From: Nocardioides sp.
Lineage (GTDB): Bacteria > Actinomycetota > Actinomycetes > Propionibacteriales > Nocardioidaceae
Assembly: GCF_025964975.1 (NCBI RefSeq)
Contig: NZ_JAOPXV010000192.1
Span: forward strand, 1-58,589
Direction of reading: 5' to 3'
DNA: 58,589 bases
Positions 34,101 to 41,929 of this stretch are shown piece after piece. Made by a program: the position numbers and the translations under genes. The notes under the pieces were generated by a model. It did not search any database, was not told the DNA's origin, and worked only from the letters and a program-made list of their open reading frames with translations. The stretch's first letter is position 1. Every line of letters begins with the position of its first letter.

Positions 34101-35198
34101 GTGGAAGATCGACAGTCCGCTAGCAAGATAGTGGTGACGGGCCAGTGGCCCGAGTATGCCGAGGCGCACCTGGGCTTCCGCAACTATTGGTACCCCGCCA
34201 TGGCGTCGTCATCGCTGGGCAAGCGACCGCAGGCGGTCAAGCTGCTCGGGGAGGACGTCGTTCTCGTCCGCGACAACGGACGCGCCTACGCGCTCAACGA
34301 CCGTTGCCCCCACCGCGGGGTCCCGCTGTCCATGGGACGTAGACAGTTCCCCGGAACCATCTCGTGCGCCTACCACGGGTGGACCTACGACCTGAAGGAC
34401 GGCAACCTCGTCGCTGCGCTCACAGATGGGCCGGACTCGCCGATCTGTGGGAAGAGGTCCGTCAGGATCGCCGCCTACCCGGTCGAGGAACGTGCCGGCC
34501 TGATCTGGGTCTACATCGGGGACGCACCTGCTCCGCCGATCGAGGAGGACGTGCCGGAGGAACTCCTCAAGGCGGGCACTGTCCCCATGGTGATGGTCGA
34601 GACGCGCAAGGGCAACTGGCGCTACGGCATGGAGAACGCCGTCGACGAGGCCCACGCCAAGTATCTTCACCGCCGGACCCCCTTCTATTTCTTCAGCAAG
34701 TTCCCGGTGTACTCCACGGACGTCCGGATGGAGGTCGCGGAGGACGGCAAGTGGCTCGTCCGGACCGGCAAGCAGGTCTTCGACAGCCAGACGTACGGCG
34801 AGCTCGGGTCCTGGCCCGGGCGTGAGTGGTGGCGCGTCGGCGGGGGCGTCTCGACTTTCGCTGCTCGGCTGCCCGCGATCTTCAGGATCAGCCACAAGAC
34901 CTGGAGTGACTACCAGTTCTTCGTGCCGGTCGACGAGCACCATCACCTCGCTGTCATGGTCTCGGCAAAGTGGCCCTCCCGTCTCGGCAAGGCCTGGTGG
35001 AAGCTCTACTACCACGCCTACGTCAGGCCCTTCCACCACATCATGCTCAACCGGTGGGAAGACGATCGCATGGTCTCCATGATGAGCATCCCGCCGGAGA
35101 AACTGTTCCGGCCCGACATCTCCGTCACCACCTGGCGCAAGTGGAGTTCAGAGACGGCGCGCCGCACGCCCGAAGCACCCGCAACCTCCAAGCCGTAG
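34101..35198 (+). CDS. Rieske non-heme iron oxygenase, one-component alpha subunit (VanA-like)
   Basis: 365 residues from the GTG at 34101, which has AAGGAG nine bases upstream; an ATG at 33963 is the alternative. Rieske ligands in CPHRGVPL and CAYHGW (about 72-97), catalytic iron ligands in ENAVDEAHAKYLHRR (about 181-195). No beta subunit or own ferredoxin follows, so it is likely an alpha3 oxygenase or O-/N-demethylase type. The FdxA and reductase genes at 28.6-30.0 kb are candidate electron donors. Confidence 0.9.
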   Translation: MEDRQSASKIVVTGQWPEYAEAHLGFRNYWYPAMASSSLGKRPQAVKLLGEDVVLVRDNGRAYALNDRCPHRGVPLSMGRRQFPGTISCAYHGWTYDLKDGNLVAALTDGPDSPICGKRSVRIAAYPVEERAGLIWVYIGDAPAPPIEEDVPEELLKAGTVPMVMVETRKGNWRYGMENAVDEAHAKYLHRRTPFYFFSKFPVYSTDVRMEVAEDGKWLVRTGKQVFDSQTYGELGSWPGREWWRVGGGVSTFAARLPAIFRISHKTWSDYQFFVPVDEHHHLAVMVSAKWPSRLGKAWWKLYYHAYVRPFHHIMLNRWEDDRMVSMMSIPPEKLFRPDISVTTWRKWSSETARRTPEAPATSKP

Positions 35199-35238
35199 AT
35201 CGGCTGCCGCCACCTCCCTTCCTCGAGGACACCTGCAC

Positions 35239-35763
35239 GTGAGATCAACGGCCCTGACGGCGCACACCAAGCGTGCGATCGTGTCGTCCACCGTCCTGTT
35301 CGGCGTCGCCGCGCTTCACGACGTCGTCCGGTCCGGCGATCTGGTCCTGGAGCACTGGGCATCCCTTCTGGCCGTCGTGTCCGGCGTCGTGTGGCTGATG
35401 TCCGGCGTCGAGGCGATTGCCAAGGGAACGCCCCACCTGATCGCCCAGCTCATCGGGGTTCGCGCTGCGGGGCACCCGGTTGCGCTCTACCGCAGCTTCG
35501 TCGCCCGGTTCCTGGTGCCACGAGCCAAGGAGATTGGATATGTCGTCCCCCTCAGCCAGATCCTTGTGGCGATCTCGTACTTCTCCGGTGTTCTGGTCCA
35601 GCTCGCAGCCGTTGGGGCTCTGCTGCTCCTCCTCAACTTCATCGTCTTCCAGCGCATCACCCGACCGCGTGACGACTTCGTCGTCCTCGTTCCCCTCCAG
35701 GTCGTCGTCCTGACGTTGGCGCCGGGTGGCCTGGTCGAGCTCGCGCGTGCTGTCGTAGCCTAG
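35239..35763 (+). CDS. Small polytopic membrane protein (DoxX-like), function unknown
   Basis: 174 residues with about four hydrophobic helices (residues ~14-30, 40-58, 103-135 and 143-165). The pattern of short loops and an RSFVARFLVPRAKEIGYVVPLSQ segment suggests the DoxX-like group, but no firm motif. GTG start, 40 bp after the Rieske stop, so probably cotranscribed. A catabolic role is only positional. Confidence 0.7.
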   Translation: MRSTALTAHTKRAIVSSTVLFGVAALHDVVRSGDLVLEHWASLLAVVSGVVWLMSGVEAIAKGTPHLIAQLIGVRAAGHPVALYRSFVARFLVPRAKEIGYVVPLSQILVAISYFSGVLVQLAAVGALLLLLNFIVFQRITRPRDDFVVLVPLQVVVLTLAPGGLVELARAVVA

Positions 35764-36056
35764 GAGCCGAGCACCGCCTGCGTGGGGGCTCGACGGCGCA
35801 GCGCCTCGCCCCCGCCCAGGGGCGCCCCCATGTCCTTCGTTGGGACCCGTATATCGACCTGCCGCCGCCGGCGTCGCGCCGCACCAACCGAGCGATCTGC
35901 TCCGACCACCGCACAGCCTCCCGGCACGCGGCCGCATCCCCTTCGGGACTCCGCCAGCCCCAGGTCCCGTTCGACCGCGAACACACCGGCTCGGTGGCTC
36001 GGTGGGGACGCCTGGCGCGCTGGTGCACGCTCGCCGAGCCCGGCCCCGAGACGCCG

Positions 36057-36095
36057 TCGGGCCGGTCGTGGGCGCTGGGCCCACGACCGGCCCGA
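36057..36095. terminator. Strong 17-bp hairpin between convergent units
   Basis: Stem arms 36057-36073 and 36079-36095 are perfectly complementary (TCGGGCCGGTCGTGGGC), loop GCTGG. No U-tract follows, common in high-GC genomes. It lies at the end of the 351-bp gap 35764-36114 between the convergent membrane-protein and ATPase genes; otherwise no gene is seen in that gap. Confidence 0.8.
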
Positions 36096-36114
36096 GGTGC
36101 CGTGCCGGAACGAC

Positions 36115-36939
36115 TCAGAGGTCGTGGTGGTGCTTGGCCTGCTGGATCAGCGAGTAGACCCGCGTCCGAAGTTCGCCGAACCTCTGGCTCGAACGAGTGC
36201 CGATCTGGTCCCGCTCGGCCGGCAGATCCACGGTGACGTCCTCCATGACCACGGTCGGTGACGAGGACAGCACGATGACACGTTGGCCGAGGTACACCGA
36301 CTCGTCGATGTCGTGGGTGACAAAGACAATGGTGACGCCGAGCCGGCGCCAGAGCTCTCGGACCAGGTCCTCGAGATCCGCGCGCGTCTGTGCGTCCACG
36401 GCAGCGAAGGGCTCGTCCATCAACAGCACTTGGGGCTCGTAGGCGACGGCTCGCGCGATCGCTACGCGCTGCTGCATACCGCCGGAGAGCTGCCACGGAT
36501 AGGAGTCGTGCACGTGCTCCAGCCCGACAGCGGACAACGCCTTGACCACCAGTTCCGTACGTCGCGCCTTGGGGAGCTTCTTCTCCTTCAGCGGCAGCTC
36601 GACGTTCTGGCGCACGGTGAGCCAAGGGAACAGGCTGCGCCCATACTCCTGGAAGACGACTGCCATGCCGGCTGGCGGCCCGGAAACGGTCTGTGCCCCG
36701 AGCACGACCTCTCCCTCTGTGGGCTGCATCAGTCCTGCGATGCACTTGAGCAGGGTCGTCTTGCCGGCGCCCGACGGCCCGACGATGCACACCAGTTCGC
36801 CTGGAGCGACGCTGAATGTCAGGTCGCGCACCGCCTCGACCGGATCGGTGCGCCCCCCGCCGTAGACCTTCTTCAGACCACGCACGTCGAGCATCGGACG
36901 GGTGTCGGTCAGGGGCGGCTTGCTAACGGTGGAAGTCAT
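36115..36939 (-). CDS. ABC importer ATPase (SsuB/TauB-like)
   Basis: 274 residues. Walker A GPSGAGKT (54-61), Q-loop VVFQEYG (94-100), ABC signature LSGGMQQ (151-157), Walker B VLLMDEP (171-177) and H-loop VTHDIDES. Belongs to the nitrate/sulfonate/taurine importer class. The PLF-FPWLTV stretch is typical. Last gene of the SBP-permease-permease-ATPase unit, 3 bp after permease 2. Confidence 0.93.
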   Translation of the reverse strand: MTSTVSKPPLTDTRPMLDVRGLKKVYGGGRTDPVEAVRDLTFSVAPGELVCIVGPSGAGKTTLLKCIAGLMQPTEGEVVLGAQTVSGPPAGMAVVFQEYGRSLFPWLTVRQNVELPLKEKKLPKARRTELVVKALSAVGLEHVHDSYPWQLSGGMQQRVAIARAVAYEPQVLLMDEPFAAVDAQTRADLEDLVRELWRRLGVTIVFVTHDIDESVYLGQRVIVLSSSPTVVMEDVTVDLPAERDQIGTRSSQRFGELRTRVYSLIQQAKHHHDL

Positions 36940-36942
36940 GGA

Positions 36943-37725
36943 TCACTCTCTTCGTTGGGAACGTCGCAGGCCGAAGTACCACGCGAGTGCACGGCGCTCG
37001 ATCAGCCCGAGGAGCAAGGACAGGGCGATGCCGACGAGACCTAGGACGATGATGCCGGTCCACATCTCGGGAATGGCGAAGCTCCGCTGGAACTGGACGA
37101 TGCTGAAACCCAGACCGTTGCTCGCCGCGAACATCTCACCGATGACCATCAAGATGATCGAGAGCGACAGGGCCTGGCGCATGCCGGCGAAGATGTGCGG
37201 GCTTGCGCCTGGAAGGATGAGATGGCGGAGTCTCGCCGACCGGTTGATGCCGTAGCACCGGCTGGTGTCGGTCAGCACGCTGTCAATTGCGCGGACGCCT
37301 TCCACGGTGTTCAGAAGCACCGGCCACACGCAGCCGTAGACGATCACGAGGATCTTCATGGTGTCGTCGATCCCCGCGAACAAGATGACGACGGGGATGA
37401 GCACGGGCGACGGGATGGCCCGGAGGAACTCCAGCACGGGCTCGAGCGTGTGACGCAGGCCGTGGAAGCTGCCCACGGCGACACCCGCTGCGACACCGAT
37501 GACGACGGCAAGCACGAATCCACTCAGGAGCCGGGCAAGGCTGGGTATGACGTCGTGCTGTAGCCGCTCGGCCGTCCAGGTCTCAGGGAACGTCGAGAAG
37601 ATGAGGCTCAGCGGGGGGACGTATGGATCGGTGCTGTCAGCGGTAGCCACCCACCAGAGCGCGAGCAGCAGGGCTGGCAGGGCGGCACCCAGGGTCGCCG
37701 TGCGTGCGAGTTTCTCCGCGGTCAC
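36943..37725 (-). CDS. ABC importer permease 2 (SsuC/TauC-like)
   Basis: 260 residues, about six helices. The cytoplasmic coupling EAA loop reads TSRCYGINRSARLRHLILPGASPHIFAGMRQALS, matching the BPD_transp_1 consensus. GTG start in a GTGA overlap with permease 1. It differs clearly from permease 1, so the transmembrane core is likely a heterodimer. Confidence 0.92.
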   Translation of the reverse strand: MTAEKLARTATLGAALPALLLALWWVATADSTDPYVPPLSLIFSTFPETWTAERLQHDVIPSLARLLSGFVLAVVIGVAAGVAVGSFHGLRHTLEPVLEFLRAIPSPVLIPVVILFAGIDDTMKILVIVYGCVWPVLLNTVEGVRAIDSVLTDTSRCYGINRSARLRHLILPGASPHIFAGMRQALSLSIILMVIGEMFAASNGLGFSIVQFQRSFAIPEMWTGIIVLGLVGIALSLLLGLIERRALAWYFGLRRSQRRE

Positions 37726-38504
37726 GCGATGACCTCCGATCGATGCGATGGGTGCCACGCCAGGACGCGCCGCTCGAGTGCGCGTGCGAGCAGATTGACG
37801 AGAACGCCCAGGGCCCCGGTCACGATGACCAGGGAGTACATGGTCGCCACCGCACCACTGGACTGGGCGACTGCGATCTGCTTGCCGATGCCCGGGCTCC
37901 CGATCACCAGTTCGGCAGTGATGGTCAACACCAGAGCCACGGTTGCAGCGAGACGGAACCCGGTCATGACGAAGGGAAGGGCTGTCGGCCACACGACGTG
38001 ACGCACTTGCGCCATGCGCCCGAAGCGATAGGACCTAGCGGTCTCGCGGACGACCGGATCGACGTCCTGCACCCCGTAGAGGACCTGAATCAGGACCTGC
38101 CACAGGGAGGCGTACACCACCAACACCAGCGTCCCTTGCATGCGGGTGCCGAACATCAGCACCACCAGGGGAATGAGCGCCACCGAGGGGATCGGGCGCA
38201 GGAACTCGATCGTCGAGAACGTGAGCTCGCGGAGCAGCGGGAAGCTGCCGATGACCAGGCCGAGGACAATGCCCAGAATCATCGCGATCGTTAGACCGAT
38301 CGCCCACGCCTGGGCCGTGTTCAGCAATGCCGACCAGAAGGACGCTTCCCCGAGTTGGCGCCGCAGCGCCGTCATCATGGTGCTGAAGGGGGGCAGGTAC
38401 CTCGCCGAGACCAAGCTGGTCCTCGGCAAGAGCTCGAGCACTGCGATCAGTGCGGCGAGCCCGATCAGGCCCTGCCCCCACCTGAGCACGAATGTATTAC
38501 GCAT
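37722..38504 (-). CDS. ABC importer permease 1 (SsuC/TauC-like)
   Basis: 260 residues, six helices. EAA loop reads ETARSYRFGRMAQVRHVVWPTALPFVMTGFRLA. ATG 38504. Follows the binding-protein gene by 19 bp and overlaps permease 2 by GTGA. Confidence 0.92.
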   Translation of the reverse strand: MRNTFVLRWGQGLIGLAALIAVLELLPRTSLVSARYLPPFSTMMTALRRQLGEASFWSALLNTAQAWAIGLTIAMILGIVLGLVIGSFPLLRELTFSTIEFLRPIPSVALIPLVVLMFGTRMQGTLVLVVYASLWQVLIQVLYGVQDVDPVVRETARSYRFGRMAQVRHVVWPTALPFVMTGFRLAATVALVLTITAELVIGSPGIGKQIAVAQSSGAVATMYSLVIVTGALGVLVNLLARALERRVLAWHPSHRSEVIA

Positions 38505-38523
38505 TCGTCGCGTCAGACTTCAG

Positions 38524-39498
38524 TCAGTGCAGGAGAGCGGCTACGTCGACGGGCTGGTCCACGAGACCGTCCTGCATCGCGAGGTCTGCCAGCGTCTGGG
38601 TCGACTCCCGGTTCACGGCCGGGGTCCACACGGGCAGGGTGAGGGCGGCGAGGACGTCATCGGCAATCTCCGTGTAGGTCTTGACGATTGCACGCGCCTC
38701 CTCAGGGTGCTCCATGGCGTACTCCTGCGACTCGGTGACGGCGGCGACGAAGTCCTCCACCAGCTCCGGGTCCTCCTGCAGCAGCTTCTCCGACGTGAAG
38801 TAGCCCGAAAGCATCAGATCTGGCGCTGTGTCGACCAGGTTCCAGGCGACGACCCGGTCCCCTTGGCTCTTGCTGATCGCCACGAACGGCTCCACCACCC
38901 AGGCTGCGTCGATCTGACCGTTGGCAACCGCCGCCGGCATGTCGGGGAAGCCCAGCTCGACGAACTCCACCTCGTCGGGGTCCCCGCCGTCCTTGCGGAT
39001 GGACTGGCGCACGGTCGTGTCGCCAAGGTTGTTCAGGGTGTTGACCGCAACCGTCTTGCCCTCGAGGTCCTTGGCCGACTTGATGTCGCTGTCGCCCTTG
39101 ACCACCACCGCGCTGATGTCGGGGTCCTGACCCGTGGAGGCATTGCCCGAGACGACAATCTTCACCGGCAGCCCTTCGTGGCGGGCCAACATCAACGAGG
39201 TCACGTTGCTGGAACCGAACTGGAACTGGCCGCTCACGACGCCGGGGATGATGGCAGCGCCACCTTGGCCCGCCTCCAACGAGAGCTCGATGTTGCGCTC
39301 GGCGAAGAAGCCCTTCTCGACGCCGAGGTACAGCGGCGCCACATCAACCACCGGGATGATCCCGACACTGACCTTGCGCAAGCCGTCGGTCCCGTCGGCG
39401 GTGGACCCGTCGCCGCTCGAATCGGAACCGCATCCTGCGGCGGCAAGAAGAACGAGTGTGGTCGCGGCCCCGAGGACGCTCTTGGTAAGTCTGCGCAT
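38524..39498 (-). CDS. ABC substrate-binding lipoprotein (NMT1/TauA-like)
   Basis: 324 residues. Lipobox LLAAAGC (about residues 17-23), then a Ser/Asp/Gly-rich tether, then the type 2 periplasmic-binding fold: VDVAPLYLGVEKGFFAERNIELSLEAGQGG and VVSGQFQFGSSNVTSLMLARHEGLPVKIVV. This NMT1-like group binds sulfonates, nitrate, thiamine precursors and small aromatic or heterocyclic acids. First gene of the importer unit; ligand unknown, but likely the compound degraded here. Confidence 0.92.
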   Translation of the reverse strand: MRRLTKSVLGAATTLVLLAAAGCGSDSSGDGSTADGTDGLRKVSVGIIPVVDVAPLYLGVEKGFFAERNIELSLEAGQGGAAIIPGVVSGQFQFGSSNVTSLMLARHEGLPVKIVVSGNASTGQDPDISAVVVKGDSDIKSAKDLEGKTVAVNTLNNLGDTTVRQSIRKDGGDPDEVEFVELGFPDMPAAVANGQIDAAWVVEPFVAISKSQGDRVVAWNLVDTAPDLMLSGYFTSEKLLQEDPELVEDFVAAVTESQEYAMEHPEEARAIVKTYTEIADDVLAALTLPVWTPAVNRESTQTLADLAMQDGLVDQPVDVAALLH

Positions 39499-39684
39499 GG
39501 TTGCTACTCCGTAGGACGGCCGGTTGAACCCGGGAGGCGAAAAACGCTGTGAAGTCGGGCACTTTGTGTGCGCGATGCGAACACCTGTCCTCTATACGAT
39601 ACACATGCCAGTTGTTGTCTGCATAGACTTCTGCCGACAGCGACCGGTTTCTTGTGCCGTGACGCCTCATCCCAAACGAAAAGG

Positions 39685-40359
39685 ATGCTGATCTTGGACC
39701 CGTTCGAAGACCACTGCTGGCAAGACGTCGTCGATGACGAACTCCTGGAGATCTACCGTTCCTACCATCGACCGCTCCATGTGGGACCACGGCCTGCGGT
39801 GCTGCTCGTGGACCTCTACGAACTCGCCTATCAAGGGGGCGCCCGCCCGGTGCGCGACGTGATTCGCGAGCACCCGAGCTCCGCGGGAATCCATGCTCAT
39901 CGAGCGATCGAACCGACACAGCGACTGCTGGCCATGGCGAGGGAGCGACAGTTTCCGGTCTTCTACTCCACGTCCGCCCCCGACCCGGCTGGCGCGACAC
40001 TGCGCCAGGACAGTTCCTACCGGGCCGAGTGGTACGACATTCGCAAGGAACTCACTCCGCGACACGGTGATCGGGTCATCCTCAAGGAACGCGCGAGCTG
40101 CTTCTTCGGCACCCCGCTCATCACTCACCTGACCCGGTTGCAGGTGGATACCCTGGTGATCTGTGGACAGAGCACCAGCGGTTGCGTCCGAGCGACCGCG
40201 GTCGATGCCTATTCCTACGGACTGCACGCAGTGGTCGTCGAGGACTGCACGTTCGACCGCAGCGAGCTCTCCCACAAGGTGAGCCTGTTCGATCTGCACC
40301 ACAAGTACGCTGATGTGTTCACCGTCGCGCAGCTCGAGAAGGCGCTACCCGCGCTATGA
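39685..40359 (+). CDS. Isochorismatase-fold cysteine hydrolase (half-amidase candidate)
   Basis: 224 residues. Catalytic Asp in AVLLVDLYEL, Lys in RVILKERASCFFGT, and nucleophile Cys in TLVICGQSTSGCVRATAVDA with the usual cis-peptide after it. This triad is shared by N-carbamoylsarcosine amidase, maleamate amidase and biuret hydrolase. The start is ATG 39685; a TTG at 39694 has better Shine-Dalgarno spacing (AAAGGA). Possibly hydrolyses a half-amide made by the NodB-fold enzymes. Confidence 0.88.
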   Translation: MLILDPFEDHCWQDVVDDELLEIYRSYHRPLHVGPRPAVLLVDLYELAYQGGARPVRDVIREHPSSAGIHAHRAIEPTQRLLAMARERQFPVFYSTSAPDPAGATLRQDSSYRAEWYDIRKELTPRHGDRVILKERASCFFGTPLITHLTRLQVDTLVICGQSTSGCVRATAVDAYSYGLHAVVVEDCTFDRSELSHKVSLFDLHHKYADVFTVAQLEKALPAL

Positions 40360-40379
40360 CCACGATGAGCCGGCAGGCA

Positions 40380-40407
40380 CGAAGGCCCCGGAGAACCGGG
40401 GCCTTCG
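40380..40407. terminator. Rho-independent-like terminator after the isochorismatase gene
   Basis: CGAAGGCCCCGG (40380-40391), loop AGAA, CCGGGGCCTTCG (40396-40407), followed by TCT. 12-bp perfect stem. Sits between the hydrolase and the tRNA-Leu 3' end, so it can serve both convergent transcripts. Confidence 0.85.
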
Positions 40408-40417
40408 TCTACGTACG

Positions 40418-40500
40418 TGCGCGAGGGGGGATTTGAACCCCCACGCCCTTTCGGACACTGGCACCTGAAGCCAGCGCGTCTGCCGTTCCGCCACTCGCGC
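40418..40500 (-). tRNA. tRNA-Leu (anticodon CAG)
   Basis: 83 nt. Acceptor stem GCGCGAG/CTCGCGC, discriminator A, anticodon stem-loop CTGGC-TTCAGGT-GCCAG giving anticodon CAG (decodes CUG), long variable arm, and a T-arm GGGGGTTCAAATCCCCC. No CCA encoded. It sits upstream of fhaA, an arrangement I recall from other actinobacteria, and marks the right edge of the catabolic region. Confidence 0.95.
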
Positions 40501-40734
40501 AAAGAAGCGAGCACAGGCTATCCCACGGCTCTCGGCGCTCCCAATCGGACGAGGGCACGGCACGGGAGCACACCTGAGAACATGGGAGGCGCGCCGCCCG
40601 GGCCAGCCGGCCTCCCGGGGCTGGTGAGTACGATCGGCGACACCTGCACCATCGCGGGACCCCCACGGCGGATGCTGTCGCGCGCACGACCCACCGCTCT
40701 TGACCCCTGACCCCGGAGAGGAGGCGCTGGAGGA

Positions 40735-41436
40735 ATGAACGCCCTGCAACGTTTCGAGCACCGGCTGGAGCAGCTGATCTCCGGTGCCTTCGCCCGCGCC
40801 TTCCGCAGCGCGGTGCAACCCGTGGAGATCGCGGCCGCGCTGCAGCGCGAGTGCGACAACAACGCGCAGATCCTCAGCCGGGACCGGCGCCTGGTCCCCA
40901 ACACCTTCCACGTCGAGCTCGCCGCCGTCGACCTCGAGCGCCTGCAGGGGTACGGCGACGCGATGAGCCGCGAGCTCATCGAGCAGCTCAAGGACCACGC
41001 CGACTCGCAGGGCTACGTGTTCGCCGGCCCGGTCACCGTCGGCTTCGAGGCCTCTGACGACCTCACCACCGGGCGCTTCCGGATCCGCAGCCAGGCCCAG
41101 GCAAAGGTCACCGACAACGACCACCACACCCGGACGAGGGCGGCGAAGGCCATCCTCGACGTCAACGGCACCCGCCACCCACTCCGCGGGCCGAGCCTCG
41201 TGGTCGGTCGCGGCACCGACGCCGACCTGCGCATCGACGACCCCGGCGTGAGTCGTCGGCACGTCGAGTTCCTCGTCAACGGCGACGTCCTCGAGGTCGT
41301 CGACCTCGGCTCGACCAACGGCATGCTCGTTGACGGCACCAAGGTCCCGCGCGCCGCCCTGCGCGACGGGACCGAGGTCAAGATCGGCCGCACCACGGTG
41401 ATCGTCCACCTCACCGACACCGACGGCAGGGACTGA
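40735..41436 (+). CDS. fhaA: FHA-domain protein with DUF3662 (FhaA)
   Basis: 233 residues. N-terminal DUF3662 domain (~1-115: LQRFEHRLEQLISGAFARAFRSAVQPVEIAAALQRE) and a C-terminal FHA domain with GRGTDADLRI, SRRHVEF and DLGSTNGMLVDG, the phosphothreonine-reading loops. FhaA binds phosphorylated partners in the peptidoglycan/PknB signalling system. Shorter than the Mycobacterium protein because the central linker is missing. First gene of a seven-gene unit. Confidence 0.95.
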   Translation: MNALQRFEHRLEQLISGAFARAFRSAVQPVEIAAALQRECDNNAQILSRDRRLVPNTFHVELAAVDLERLQGYGDAMSRELIEQLKDHADSQGYVFAGPVTVGFEASDDLTTGRFRIRSQAQAKVTDNDHHTRTRAAKAILDVNGTRHPLRGPSLVVGRGTDADLRIDDPGVSRRHVEFLVNGDVLEVVDLGSTNGMLVDGTKVPRAALRDGTEVKIGRTTVIVHLTDTDGRD

Positions 41437-41439
41437 CGC

Positions 41440-41922
41440 GTGTCCGAACTGACGCTCTTCCTGATCCGCTTCGCCTACCTGGCGATCCTGTGGATCTTCG
41501 TCCTCTCAGCCATCTCGGTCATCCGCTCCGACATGTTCGGCGCACGCGTGCCCGAGACCGCCCGGGACGCGACCCCGGCCCGCGGCAAGGCTGGCAAGTC
41601 CAAGGCCAAGGCGTCGACGCCGCGCCGCGGATCGCCGACCCACCTGGTCGTGGTCGAGGGCGACAACGTGGGCGCTCGCGCCGAGCTGTCGCAGGCGCCC
41701 CTGCTAATCGGGCGCGGCAGCGACGCCGCCATCAAGCTGGACGACGACTACGTCTCCACCCGGCACGCGCGGGTCGCCGCCAGCGGCGACGAGTGGTTCG
41801 TGGAGGACCTCGGCTCGACCAACGGCACCTACGTCGGCGCCGCACGCATCACCCAGCCGACCACCATCGGGCTCGGCGTCCAGGTGCGCATCGGCAAGAC
41901 GATCCTCGAGCTGCGGAAGTGA
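41440..41922 (+). CDS. fhaB: FHA-domain membrane protein (FhaB/FipA)
   Basis: 160 residues. N-terminal helix (LTLFLIRFAYLAILWIFVLSAISVI, 4-28), then a basic linker, then FHA with GRGSDAAIKL, STRHARV and DLGSTNGTYVG. Links kinase signalling to cell division and envelope proteins. GTG start 3 bp after fhaA. Confidence 0.95.
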   Translation: MSELTLFLIRFAYLAILWIFVLSAISVIRSDMFGARVPETARDATPARGKAGKSKAKASTPRRGSPTHLVVVEGDNVGARAELSQAPLLIGRGSDAAIKLDDDYVSTRHARVAASGDEWFVEDLGSTNGTYVGAARITQPTTIGLGVQVRIGKTILELRK

Positions 41923-41929
41923 GGGACGA

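Noticed and set aside
35657..36790. Long minus-strand open frame of 377 residues over the ATPase gene
   Set aside because: Arg/Pro-rich shadow of the ATP-binding gene in another frame.
39620..39636. GTCT-GCAT-AGAC dyad upstream of the isochorismatase gene as a third copy of operator A/B
   Set aside because: Only a CTATGC-nn-AC stretch is shared; below what I would accept as a related site.
39344..40000. Minus-strand 218-residue open frame with a Cys-His-rich segment like a Rieske motif (RCSHRAHK)
   Set aside because: It lies across the lipoprotein gene start and the isochorismatase gene in the antisense frame; no second CxxH motif follows, so it is chance.
40411..40500. tRNA-Leu 3' end as attachment site with a duplicated copy in the window
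   Set aside because: I found no second copy of the T-arm/acceptor sequence near the catabolic region and no integrase.
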